Positions 47,536 to 56,304 of a stretch of DNA of 64,000 nucleotides are shown piece after piece. A program made the position numbers and the translations under genes. The notes below the pieces were generated by a model that was not told the origin of the DNA, ran no database searches, and was given only the letters and a program-made list of their open reading frames with translations. The stretch comes from Aliidiomarina indica (lineage in GTDB: Bacteria > Pseudomonadota > Gammaproteobacteria > Enterobacterales > Alteromonadaceae): the NCBI RefSeq assembly GCF_015354615.1, contig NZ_JACAVQ010000005.1, forward strand, positions 147,469-211,468. The letters are read 5' to 3'. How positions within the stretch are numbered: the first letter of the stretch is position 1; each line of letters opens with the position of its first letter.

Positions 47536-49809
47536 CTATTTCCCTGCGCGTACGAAGCCGCCTAAACCAAGCGCTTCTAGCTTCATCGTCACTAATCGAC
47601 GTACTTGATCCGGGTGCGAGCAAGAAAGCGCTTGCGTCAGTAACACCTGCAACACTTTGCTATCTACGTGGCGGAGAATCCATCGAATCTTATCTAGGTT
47701 GTGGGTACTCATCGACAAAGTGCGGTAGCCCATGGCCACCAATAACAGTGCACCTCCGGGATCGCCAGCCATTTCGCCACACACACTCACCGGTTTTTGT
47801 AACTCGGCACAACGGGTTGCGACATGTTGCAATGCATGCAGCAGCGCGGGGTTATAGGTGTCGTAAAGCCCGGCCACCCGTGAATTGTTACGATCAACCG
47901 CCAGTAAGTATTGGGTTAAATCATTGGTGCCGACAGAAAAGAAATCTACTTTGCGGCCCACGGCTTCCAATTGATAAAGCAACGCGGGCACTTCAACCAT
48001 GACGCCTACTTTTGGTCGCTGAATTTTTTGCTCGCGATCTTCTTGGGCAAGCTCATTGCGCACTTCAAAATAAGCCTGGTTTATCAGGCGTGACGCTTCA
48101 TCCACTTCATCGAGCGTGGTCACCATGGGCAACAAAATTTGCAGGTTATCCAAGCCAATGTTCGCCCGTAACATCGCTCGCACTTGCACAAGAAAGATCT
48201 CCGGATGATCGAGCGTCATGCGAATGCCGCGCCAACCCAAAAATGGATTCTCTTCTTTTATCGGAAAGTAAGACAACGGCTTATCACCGCCGATATCAAG
48301 GGTTCGCATCACTACAGGGACATGCCGATGGGTTTGCAACGTTTGTCGATACAATTCGTGCTGTTCTTGTTCGGTCGGGAAACGCTCGCGCATCATAAAG
48401 GGAATTTCGGTGCGATACAGACCAATGCCCTCGTAATGGCCCCAGCGCTCATGACCATGGTCGACATTAAGGCCAGCATTCACTTGCAGGCTAACTTGCA
48501 TGCCATCTTCTGTTTCCGCAGGTTGGTCGCGATCTTCCGCAACTTTCTCTGCCAGTTCAAGCTCCTCTCGGCGCAGAACTTCGTATTCTTCCAACAACTG
48601 CGTCGGTGGATTAATAAACACATCACCACTGTACCCATCAACGATGAGGTGTTTTTCCGACAAATAAGTGAGCGGCACGTCGGTTAGGCCAAATACCGCC
48701 GGAATGCCCATGCTGCGCGCCATAATAGCGGCATGGGAGTTGGCAGAGCCATGTAACGAAATCAACCCTTGTAAGTTATCTCGCGGAATCGCCGCCAGCA
48801 TACTCGCCGTCACTTCCTCCGCCACTAAAATACAGGCATTGGGGAAGCTTTGTGCTTGGCCATTTCGCTCTTGAAGATGGGATAAAATACGTTGGCCTAG
48901 ATCGCGCACGTCCACGGCGCGCTCTTGCAAATAGGAGTCATCAAGATCCTCGAACTGCGCGACAAAATCTTCAACCACCATTTTCACAGCAGTTTGCGCC
49001 ATCCAACCATCTTTAATTTTTTTCTCGACCGCGTCGCCTAAACTTGCCGCGTCTAGCATGCCCTGATACACATCAAATATGGCGAGGGTATCTTCCGCCA
49101 CATAAGCGGCTACTTGTTTTGCTAAATCGCGCAATTCCATGCGGGTCTGTAACACCGCTTTGCGGAACTTATGAATCTCACGCCACGGATACTCCGTCCG
49201 GCGCGGAACCACAGAGCTTAATTTCGCCGCAGGTCTTCCAATAAAGGCTTCGCCAATTGCGACTCCGGGTGCGCCTGCCAAACCTGACAAATTGCGCAGC
49301 CATGGCGAGTAGTGACCACTGACTAACCCTTTCGCCTCAGCGTGGGCAATAACCGCCGCTAACTGGGCAGCGAGGGTAACAACAAAAGCTTCTTCTTCGC
49401 CGGAAAATGCGCGCGCTTGTTTTTGCTGAACGGCCAGCACACCCAATACTTTTCGTTGATGAATAATAGGTGCGACCAACATGGCGCTGTAAGCTTCTTC
49501 ACCCACAGATTCCACGAGTTTAAAGTTGGGGTGCTCAGCAGCATTGGCAATATTGAGAGGTTCTTCACGCTGAGCGGCGAGGCTGATTAAACCCTCACCG
49601 AACTCAAGGCTTACTCGTTGATTAGGTTCAAGCCGCAAGCCTTCGGTGGCCATCAACACAAATTCACGCGCGTCGTGATCCGCCAGATAAACACTGCACA
49701 CATCGCTGCCTAATGCAGCACGCACACGTTGGACAATAGCTTCCAAGGCCGTATCGAGATCCGGCGCTTGATTCACCACTTCCACTATGCGCTGCAGCGT
49801 CGTCAGCAT
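47536..49809 (-). CDS. ptsP: Phosphoenolpyruvate-protein phosphotransferase PtsP (enzyme I-Ntr)
   Basis: PtsP starts the nitrogen-related phosphotransfer chain by taking phosphate from PEP and passing it to NPr. An N-terminal GAF domain (about residues 1-155) precedes the enzyme-I N-terminal and phosphohistidine domains. The active-site His is residue 359 in GSANSHAAIMARSMGIPAVFG. The PEP-binding TIM-barrel follows (RTLDIGGDKPLSYFP, GWRGIRM, FSVGTNDLTQYLLAVDRNN, CGEMAGDP). The length of 757 is standard. It is 4 bp downstream of rppH. Confidence 0.97.
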   Translation of the reverse strand: MLTTLQRIVEVVNQAPDLDTALEAIVQRVRAALGSDVCSVYLADHDAREFVLMATEGLRLEPNQRVSLEFGEGLISLAAQREEPLNIANAAEHPNFKLVESVGEEAYSAMLVAPIIHQRKVLGVLAVQQKQARAFSGEEEAFVVTLAAQLAAVIAHAEAKGLVSGHYSPWLRNLSGLAGAPGVAIGEAFIGRPAAKLSSVVPRRTEYPWREIHKFRKAVLQTRMELRDLAKQVAAYVAEDTLAIFDVYQGMLDAASLGDAVEKKIKDGWMAQTAVKMVVEDFVAQFEDLDDSYLQERAVDVRDLGQRILSHLQERNGQAQSFPNACILVAEEVTASMLAAIPRDNLQGLISLHGSANSHAAIMARSMGIPAVFGLTDVPLTYLSEKHLIVDGYSGDVFINPPTQLLEEYEVLRREELELAEKVAEDRDQPAETEDGMQVSLQVNAGLNVDHGHERWGHYEGIGLYRTEIPFMMRERFPTEQEQHELYRQTLQTHRHVPVVMRTLDIGGDKPLSYFPIKEENPFLGWRGIRMTLDHPEIFLVQVRAMLRANIGLDNLQILLPMVTTLDEVDEASRLINQAYFEVRNELAQEDREQKIQRPKVGVMVEVPALLYQLEAVGRKVDFFSVGTNDLTQYLLAVDRNNSRVAGLYDTYNPALLHALQHVATRCAELQKPVSVCGEMAGDPGGALLLVAMGYRTLSMSTHNLDKIRWILRHVDSKVLQVLLTQALSCSHPDQVRRLVTMKLEALGLGGFVRAGK

Positions 49810-49812
49810 AAA

Positions 49813-50328
49813 TTATCGCTTTCGTTTATGACGTTTGGAACGAGCTTTATGCCGGAATGGCATTGCGATAGGAGCAAACTCCTTCATCACCCGACGATAG
49901 ACGTCGCGTTTAAATGAAACGACTTGTCGCACGGGGTACCAATAACTTACCCAGCGCCAGCCATCAAATTCCGGGTGCCCTGATTGCAGCACGTCCACTT
50001 CCGATTCGGCACAGGTCAGTTTTAGCAAAAACCATTTTTGCTTCTGACCGATACACACAGGCCGGGCGCCTTTTCTCACCAGCCGCTTGGGTAATCGATA
50101 GCGATACCACGTGCGGCTCGTGTACACGATTTCTACCTGCTCTGGGCGTAGGCCAACTTCCTCATAAAGCTCTCGAAACATGGCCTGCTCCGGTGTTTCA
50201 CCGTCATCAATGCCACCTTGTGGAAATTGCCAACTTTGTTGCCCAAATCGCCGTGCCCAAAATACTTGCCCATGCTCGTTACATATCACTATGCCGACAT
50301 TCGAACGATATCCCTCGGCATCTATCAC
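49813..50328 (-). CDS. rppH: RNA pyrophosphohydrolase
   Basis: RppH removes pyrophosphate from 5' ends of mRNAs, which triggers decay. The Nudix box is [23 protein letters not shown] read in two parts: [10 protein letters not shown] and REL-EEVGL. The N-terminus that aligns with E. coli RppH ([17 protein letters not shown]) begins here at a GTG, 50328, reading [20 protein letters not shown], with GAGGA 8 nt upstream. A longer ATG-started frame (to 50412) would add 28 residues not seen in the family. The basic C-terminal tail ([12 protein letters not shown]) is notable. Confidence 0.93.
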   Translation of the reverse strand: MIDAEGYRSNVGIVICNEHGQVFWARRFGQQSWQFPQGGIDDGETPEQAMFRELYEEVGLRPEQVEIVYTSRTWYRYRLPKRLVRKGARPVCIGQKQKWFLLKLTCAESEVDVLQSGHPEFDGWRWVSYWYPVRQVVSFKRDVYRRVMKEFAPIAMPFRHKARSKRHKRKR

Positions 50329-50492
50329 GCGAGCATCCTCTTTAATTTCTTTATGTCCTGATTCTTCCACAAAGGGCCGCTCTCGGCAAATATCTTCACA
50401 CGCTGATAACATCTTTTCGGTTTTGTTGCGCCCACACGCAAGACTTCATACCATGCACAGATGACAGAACCATGTATGCAGGAAAAATTGGC

Positions 50493-51185
50493 GTGCGTCT
50501 GAAAAGTTCTCAGCAAACACCAAACAGCGTCGAGGAGTTGATGGCACGTGCCCATCAGCTAACCGGCTTTACCTTAGGCGAACTCGCTCAGGCCTTAGGT
50601 TGGCCTGTTCCTGATGATTTGCGCAGCGCAAAAGGATGGACCGGGCAATTAATTGAAGCATGCCTTGGCGCAAGCGCAGGTTCCAAACCAGAACAAGATT
50701 TTCCAGAACTTGGCGTAGAACTAAAAACCATTCCGATCACCGCCGAAGGTAAGCCGCTAGAGACTACATACGTGTGCATTGCACCACTTACGGGTCTCAA
50801 TGGGGTTACGTGGGAAACATCGAACGTACGTAATAAATTGCAGCGGGTGTTGTGGATGACGGTGGATGGTCGTCGAGAGCAACCGCTCAGCGAACGCTTA
50901 GTTGGGGTTCCTATTTTATGGACACCAACGCCTGAACAAGAATCGATATTAAGAGCAGACTGGGAAGAAATTACCGAAGCAATTGTACTGGGACGGGTTG
51001 ATCAAATTACTGGCCGCCACGGCATTGCACTGCAATTACGCCCCAAGGCTGCCAACAGCCGAGTAGAAACATTAGGAATTGGACCCGATGGCGCGCCCAT
51101 CCGTACCCTACCCCGGGGCTACTATTTAAAAACCAGCTTTACCCAAGCTGTATTACAAGAAGCGGTTGGCGCTAAGATTGAGTAA
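50493..51185 (+). CDS. mutH: DNA mismatch repair endonuclease MutH
   Basis: MutH nicks the unmethylated strand at hemimethylated GATC sites during MutS/MutL repair. The catalytic D-E-K set is readable in [36 protein letters not shown] and [12 protein letters not shown] are also conserved. I prefer the GTG at 50493, because AGGAA lies 9 nt upstream; an ATG at 50472 has no such site but is possible. MutH implies a Dam methylase, which marks the clade of gammaproteobacteria using GATC methylation. Confidence 0.93.
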   Translation: MRLKSSQQTPNSVEELMARAHQLTGFTLGELAQALGWPVPDDLRSAKGWTGQLIEACLGASAGSKPEQDFPELGVELKTIPITAEGKPLETTYVCIAPLTGLNGVTWETSNVRNKLQRVLWMTVDGRREQPLSERLVGVPILWTPTPEQESILRADWEEITEAIVLGRVDQITGRHGIALQLRPKAANSRVETLGIGPDGAPIRTLPRGYYLKTSFTQAVLQEAVGAKIE

Positions 51186-51233
51186 ACTGAGGCGCTCGCG
51201 CGCAAATGCATCACAAAAGGTACATACATCACC

Positions 51234-51950
51234 ATGAACGAACCTAAAAAAATGCCATTACCCGAGCAAATTGTGCAGCCGCAGGCGAAGCGCAACGGCT
51301 TGGTGCTTACTATTTTAGGGGGTTCTCTATTTATCCTCACCTTGAGCTTAAACGCGATATTTAGCGAATTTCCTATGGCATTTCTATTAGCGGGAACCGG
51401 TTTCGCGTTAGTCACCCTAGCGCTGGGTATCGGCAAATTAATCGAGCCACCCGCATCCTTGCTGATGAACCCACGACATATTGTTTATCATCATCGTAAG
51501 GGGCAATTGCAGCTGAGCTGGGATAACATTTTGCGCTTTGATGTGCCGAGAATTCAGCGCGGCCTGAATAGCGTTGAAATTCCAGTGATTGGCTTCAAGG
51601 TACATAATTATGATGACGTGCTTGCACACATCGATAAACGCATGGCGGTGCATATCTTGTTGGAGCAACGCCAATTAATGGTGGTGGCGCTGCGCTCCCA
51701 GTTCCCCGATTTGGAAGACTACACCAGCTATTTCGATGTGCCTTCGCGCTTTAAAACGGAATCGGGAACTATATATGATGGGGTGTTGGCGTCTTTCGCT
51801 CAGCGCATGCAACACATGCGCGAGTTGTTGGGATACGATTTGTTTATCTCGGAAAATGCGCTCGACCGGCCATCTCACGAGTTTATTGCGCTACTGCATG
51901 AACTGCAGCGCACGCGCCAAAGTTATCTTACTGATCAGCATACGGATTAA
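51234..51950 (+). CDS. DUF2982 family membrane protein
   Basis: Function is unknown. Two membrane segments lie at about residues 22-42 and 45-66 (LVLTILGGSLFILTLSL and MAFLLAGTGFALVTLALGIG). The rest is a cytoplasmic domain that opens with a PH-like stretch (LLMNPRHIVYHHRKGQLQLSWDNILRFDVPRI). The family assignment is from memory of similar proteins in Alteromonadales. Its 3' end overlaps the end of the convergent EAL gene by 23 bp. Confidence 0.75.
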   Translation: MNEPKKMPLPEQIVQPQAKRNGLVLTILGGSLFILTLSLNAIFSEFPMAFLLAGTGFALVTLALGIGKLIEPPASLLMNPRHIVYHHRKGQLQLSWDNILRFDVPRIQRGLNSVEIPVIGFKVHNYDDVLAHIDKRMAVHILLEQRQLMVVALRSQFPDLEDYTSYFDVPSRFKTESGTIYDGVLASFAQRMQHMRELLGYDLFISENALDRPSHEFIALLHELQRTRQSYLTDQHTD

Positions 51951-52665
51951 TGAGGTGCTCAATCGCCGGCTTAGCGAAATGGTAGCCTTGCATCAGCTCA
52001 ATACCTTGGTCGAACAGATAGCTATATTCGTCTTGGGTTTCCACCCCTTCTGCAATGATGGAAATCTCAAGTTCACAGGCTACTGCCAAAATCCCTTTTA
52101 GAATAATTTGCGATACGCGGCGTTCATGAATGTTACGAATCAACGCCATATCCAGTTTGATGATGTCTGGTTGGAAATCCGCTAGCAAATTAAGCCCAGC
52201 GTACCCTTCGCCAAAATCGTCAATTGCCGTTAACATGCCGTGGCGTTTATAGGTATCAAAGACTTCCACCAACAGTGCGTAATTTTCTATCTTCTCGTGT
52301 TCGGTGACTTCGAAAATAATATTTTTGTGTGCAAAGTTCAGCTTTTTCGCCGTGCGTAGGGTACGCTCTAAACAGGTTTCAGGCTCATAAATGGCATTTG
52401 GCAAAAAATTAATGCTCAGTTTTTCCTGCAGACCCAAGCGATTGGCGGTTTCAATCGCCGTGACTCGACACGTCTGGTCGAAACTATAAATGTTGTCAGA
52501 ATTTACCCGCGCCAGCACTTCTCCGGCGCCTTCGCCTGCACTACCGCGTACTAACGCTTCATAGGCATAAACTTCGCGTGTCTGCACTTGAACGATGGGT
52601 TGAAACGCCATTTTAATATCGAACCCAGTCGACCGGTAGCAATTGCACTGGTTGCAGACAGACAT
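51928..52665 (-). CDS. EAL-domain cyclic-di-GMP phosphodiesterase
   Basis: This protein is an EAL domain with a short Cys-rich head (MSVCNQCNCYR). Metal- and substrate-binding residues of active phosphodiesterases are all visible: E36 in YEALVRG, N in SINFLPNAIYEP, E in IIFEVTEHE, the DD pair in AIDDFGEGYAGLNLL, K in DIIKLDMAL and E in IIAEGVETQ. It has no membrane segment or sensor domain. The N-terminal CxxCxC could bind a metal or sense redox state, which is inference. The start at 52665 has GGAG 8-9 nt upstream. It is divergent from the rimB-rimK pair. Confidence 0.92.
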   Translation of the reverse strand: MSVCNQCNCYRSTGFDIKMAFQPIVQVQTREVYAYEALVRGSAGEGAGEVLARVNSDNIYSFDQTCRVTAIETANRLGLQEKLSINFLPNAIYEPETCLERTLRTAKKLNFAHKNIIFEVTEHEKIENYALLVEVFDTYKRHGMLTAIDDFGEGYAGLNLLADFQPDIIKLDMALIRNIHERRVSQIILKGILAVACELEISIIAEGVETQDEYSYLFDQGIELMQGYHFAKPAIEHLINPYADQ

Positions 52666-52857
52666 ATGTTTCACTCCGTAGTTTTTTGCGCTAAATTTGC
52701 GATATACGTGTTAGTTATTCCATTCATTCACGTCATCTGTTTTTACACATTATAAACACATTCACGTGTACATTGCCCGACTGCATGTCGAAATGAATTA
52801 CAACTTACGGAAACGTCAGAATGATTTTTCCGGATCATAATTAAGGAGCGTTTTCGC

Positions 52858-53313
52858 GTGAGCGAGACTAAACACCCCGAGCAAATTACCGGTTGGCGCG
52901 AGTGGCTAGCTCTCCCCGAGTTGGGTATTTCAGCAATTAAAGCTAAAGTTGATACAGGCGCTAGAACATCATGTTTGCACGCTTTTCAGCTCGAACCTTT
53001 CACACGAGACGGAGAGGAATGGTTAAAAATATGGGTGCACCCTATTCAAGACGACCTCACCGAGCATGTGTGTGAAGCGAAGATTTTAGAGCAGCGCCAA
53101 GTCACTGATTCGGGTGGCCACAAAGAAATGCGTTACGTTATCAAAACACCTATCCAGATTGGTTTTGGCCCTAATGCGCAAACATTTTCCGCTGAACTGA
53201 CGCTAACAAACCGTGATACAATGAAATTTCGTATGCTTTTAGGGCGGCGGGCGCTGAACGGTCGCTATTTAGTGAATCCTGAAGCTTCATACCTACAAGG
53301 AAAACCAGCATGA
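52858..53313 (+). CDS. Retropepsin-like aspartic/ATP-dependent zinc protease family protein (RimB-type)
   Basis: This is a 151-residue protein of the family annotated as ATP-dependent zinc protease, a retropepsin-like fold. The active-site-like motif is [14 protein letters not shown], and the C-terminal [18 protein letters not shown] is typical. A GTG start follows AAGGAG. The gene overlaps rimK by 4 nt, and proteins of this kind next to RimK are thought to act on poly-glutamate tails of ribosomal protein S6. In Pseudomonas the pair is called rimB-rimK. Confidence 0.85.
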   Translation: MSETKHPEQITGWREWLALPELGISAIKAKVDTGARTSCLHAFQLEPFTRDGEEWLKIWVHPIQDDLTEHVCEAKILEQRQVTDSGGHKEMRYVIKTPIQIGFGPNAQTFSAELTLTNRDTMKFRMLLGRRALNGRYLVNPEASYLQGKPA

Positions 53314-54215
53314 GAATCGGTATTCTCTCGCGCAACAAGAATCTCTACTCGACACGTCGCTTGATTGAGGCAGGTGAAGCTCGTGGCCACGAAATGCACG
53401 TGCTCGACCCTTTGCGTTGCTACATGAACATCAATGCAAAGGAGCCTGAGATCCACATGCGCGGTAAAGAGCTGCCCCTGTTTGATGCGGTTATTCCTCG
53501 AATCGGCGCTTCCATTACCTTTTACGGTACCGCGGTATTGCGCCAGTTCGAAATGATGGGAACCTACCCTCTCAACGAATCTGTTGCCATTAGCCGCAGC
53601 CGCGATAAGTTGCGCTCATTACAGCTTCTGTCACGCAAAGGTATTGGCCTACCGGTCACCGGTTTTGCCAGTAAGCCTTCCGATATTCCTGATCTCATCG
53701 ATATGGTCGGCGGCGCGCCCTTGGTGATCAAGCTCCTCGAAGGAACCCAAGGTATTGGTGTGGTTTTGGCTGAAACGCGAAAGGCGGCAGAAAGCGTCAT
53801 TGAAGCCTTTATGGGGCTGAATGCGCATTTTATGGTGCAAGAATATATTAAAGAAGCCGGTGGTGCCGATCTTCGTTGCTTCGTTATCGGTGACAAAGTG
53901 ATCGCTGCAATGAAACGTCAGGCCAAGCCCGGTGAGTTTCGCTCTAATTTACACCGGGGCGGCAGCGCTACCTTGGTTAAATTAAGTCCGGCGGAACGAG
54001 CGACAGCGGTGAAAGCGGCAAAAACGATGGGGCTGAATGTAGCGGGTGTCGATATTTTACGCTCTAATCATGGCCCCCTTGTGATGGAGGTAAATTCGTC
54101 TCCTGGCCTTGAAGGTATTGAAACCGCAACCGATAAAGATGTCGCCACGCAGATTATTTCGTTTATCGAAAAAACCGCAAAGCAACATAAAACTCGGACC
54201 AAAGGACGAGGCTGA
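53310..54215 (+). CDS. rimK: Ribosomal protein S6 glutamate ligase RimK
   Basis: RimK is an ATP-grasp enzyme that adds glutamates to the C-terminus of ribosomal protein S6. The sequence is close to E. coli RimK along its length: [87 protein letters not shown] and [14 protein letters not shown]. The length of 301 matches. It is the middle gene of a three-gene cluster with a protease and a carboxypeptidase-like enzyme. Confidence 0.97.
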   Translation: MRIGILSRNKNLYSTRRLIEAGEARGHEMHVLDPLRCYMNINAKEPEIHMRGKELPLFDAVIPRIGASITFYGTAVLRQFEMMGTYPLNESVAISRSRDKLRSLQLLSRKGIGLPVTGFASKPSDIPDLIDMVGGAPLVIKLLEGTQGIGVVLAETRKAAESVIEAFMGLNAHFMVQEYIKEAGGADLRCFVIGDKVIAAMKRQAKPGEFRSNLHRGGSATLVKLSPAERATAVKAAKTMGLNVAGVDILRSNHGPLVMEVNSSPGLEGIETATDKDVATQIISFIEKTAKQHKTRTKGRG

Positions 54216-54225
54216 CCGACACACC

Positions 54226-55257
54226 ATGGCACGAAAACGCGCGCAAGCTTTTGAACTGGGAGAACATCGAGTCGCCCCAGGGACTCAAGAACGCGTGCTG
54301 CTCCCTGCAGCACGTTTGTATAGTGACACACCCTTAGATTTACACGTTGAAGTACTGCATGGTACGAAGCCTGGCCCGGTCCTGTTGGTCTGTGCCGCCA
54401 TTCATGGCGACGAACTCAATGGCGTTGAAATTTGCCGACGCTTGATTCAGGTTGTGGATCCTAAGAAGCTAACTGGCACCTTGTTATTAGTGCCCGTGGT
54501 GAATATGTTCGGGTTTATCCAGCAAACCCGCTACTTGCCAGACCGCCGTGATTTAAACCGCTGTTTTCCAGGCTCTGAGCGTGGCGCCTTAGGAAGCCGT
54601 TTGGCGTTTCTATTTCGCACCCAATTGGTCGAACGCGCCACGCATATCATTGATTTGCATACTGGGGCGATTCATCGCAGCAACTTGCCACAAATTCGAG
54701 TGAACTTGGATAACGCCGAGGCCACTAGCATGGCCGAAGCCTTTAACTCACCCGTCATTATGAATGCCAAAGATCGCGATGGCTCTTTACGCTCACAAGC
54801 CGCTGAGCTGGGTATTCCTTTAATCCTCTATGAGGCAGGGGAAGCCTTGCGTTTCGATTATTCAGCCATCAAGGCAGGTGTGAACGGCGTTACCAACGTC
54901 ATGAAAATGCTGAAAATGATGAAAGGCCGACGCACCCGCAAAAAAGTAACCCCAGTGTTTTCACAGCGTTCCGTCTGGGTTCGGGCTGAAGCCGATGGAT
55001 TGGTTTTACACAAAATTGAGTTGGGTGCGACGGTAACGCGCGGTCAACTGCTCGCTCATGTTGCACCGCCTCATGGTGGTGAGCAAACCGGCATTTATGC
55101 CACTGTCAGTGGTATTATTATCGGTGTCAGCAACATTCCTGTCAGTCACGAAGGCGAAGCCTTGTTTCATATCGCTTGCTTTGATCCTGAAGAAATCCCC
55201 TACGCCACCGAAATGGTAGATACCTTTGTTGAAGCTTACACTGATCGACCTAGCTAA
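54226..55257 (+). CDS. Succinylglutamate desuccinylase/aspartoacylase family zinc carboxypeptidase
   Basis: These are M14-like zinc enzymes that cleave N-acyl or amide bonds. The zinc ligands are visible as AAIHGDELNGVEICRRL (His and Glu) and IIDLHTGAIHR (His). RYLPDRRDLNRCFPGS is another family mark. A C-terminal domain (about residues 250-343) follows. The start at 54226 (MARKRAQAFELGEH) is chosen over an ATG within rimK. In this context it could trim or recycle glutamyl products of RimK, but that is inference; the substrate is unknown. Confidence 0.88.
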   Translation: MARKRAQAFELGEHRVAPGTQERVLLPAARLYSDTPLDLHVEVLHGTKPGPVLLVCAAIHGDELNGVEICRRLIQVVDPKKLTGTLLLVPVVNMFGFIQQTRYLPDRRDLNRCFPGSERGALGSRLAFLFRTQLVERATHIIDLHTGAIHRSNLPQIRVNLDNAEATSMAEAFNSPVIMNAKDRDGSLRSQAAELGIPLILYEAGEALRFDYSAIKAGVNGVTNVMKMLKMMKGRRTRKKVTPVFSQRSVWVRAEADGLVLHKIELGATVTRGQLLAHVAPPHGGEQTGIYATVSGIIIGVSNIPVSHEGEALFHIACFDPEEIPYATEMVDTFVEAYTDRPS

Positions 55258-55272
55258 GGCCCCTTGCTTACT

Positions 55273-56304
55273 ATGAAAAGAACCGAATACGCCAACATGA
55301 TCGACGCCGCCGCTCAGCTCGTTCTGCGCCAAGACGACATCATTGTCGGTAATAAGTTATTGGTGGTGAACCCAGCAGCCGATACGATGGAAGCACTCCA
55401 ACAGGCATGGCCCGAGCGCACATTGGTCAGTTGGAGTTTACACGCGCGTAGTAACAGTGCGCAGCAGCCCGCAGACTATTTTGCCGCCCACATTCATGAG
55501 CCTTTAGCGATTGATGGCATTATCCTGTTTTTGCCCAAAGAGAAGCAGTTAGTGGCCATGCTCATGGCGAATCTAGCCGCTATGGTTCCCGCAGGCACGC
55601 CATTGTGGCTTTCCGGCCATAAAGACACGGGGATTAAATCACAGCTAAAAATTAATCATCCGGGATGGGCGTCATTTACCAAGTTGGCCAGCGGTAATCA
55701 TTGTCAGCTGATACAAACGCAATTGCTGGAAACTCAAGATTTTCAACCGGAAGACTGGTATCACATCTACCGCGTACCCTCGCCCGGTGGCGCATTACAA
55801 ATTAGCACCATGCCTGGGGTATTTAGTGCCGAGCACTTAGATGCGGGAACTGAGTTGTTGCTTGAAAATATGCCCTCTTACGTGGGTGGACGTATTCTTG
55901 ATTTCGGATGCGGCGCCGGTGTAATTAGTGCCTGGCTTGCAAAAAACACGAAGGTCACAGAGCTTTATGCTCTTGATGCGAGCCCGCTCGCGTTAACCGC
56001 CACGGCCCGTACTTTGGCCGATTTTAGCGTCCCCCATGAATGCATTGGTTCAGACGGCTTAGCGCAAAGTCCGCGCAGTTTAGATTGGATTATCACCAAT
56101 CCTCCATTTCATACAGGCAAACAAATTGATTACCAAATCACCCGCGACTTTATCAAAAAAAGTCGCCAATGCTTGCGTAAAAATGGCGCACTGCTACTAG
56201 TCGCTAATCGTTTCTTACCGTATCGTGATGTTTTAGAAACCGCCTTTCACAAGGTGGATACCATTGCTGAAAATTCTCGCTTTATTGTGTGGAGAGCTAT
56301 GTAA
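55273..56304 (+). CDS. rsmC: 16S rRNA (guanine-1207-N2)-methyltransferase
   Basis: RsmC methylates G1207 of 16S rRNA in the 30S subunit. The N-terminal half is a degenerate methyltransferase-like domain. The C-terminal domain has the SAM loop ILDFGCGAGVISAWLA and the catalytic IITNPPFHTGKQID. LPGVFS-type sequence (TMPGVFSAEHLDAGTELLL) links the two. The ATG at 55273 is used; a TTG nine bases earlier is an alternative. The length is 343. Confidence 0.92.
   Translation: MKRTEYANMIDAAAQLVLRQDDIIVGNKLLVVNPAADTMEALQQAWPERTLVSWSLHARSNSAQQPADYFAAHIHEPLAIDGIILFLPKEKQLVAMLMANLAAMVPAGTPLWLSGHKDTGIKSQLKINHPGWASFTKLASGNHCQLIQTQLLETQDFQPEDWYHIYRVPSPGGALQISTMPGVFSAEHLDAGTELLLENMPSYVGGRILDFGCGAGVISAWLAKNTKVTELYALDASPLALTATARTLADFSVPHECIGSDGLAQSPRSLDWIITNPPFHTGKQIDYQITRDFIKKSRQCLRKNGALLLVANRFLPYRDVLETAFHKVDTIAENSRFIVWRAM

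Noticed and set aside
50329..50412. N-terminal extension of rppH from an upstream ATG
   Set aside because: RppH proteins start at the residue aligned with the GTG at 50328, which has a well-placed GAGGA.
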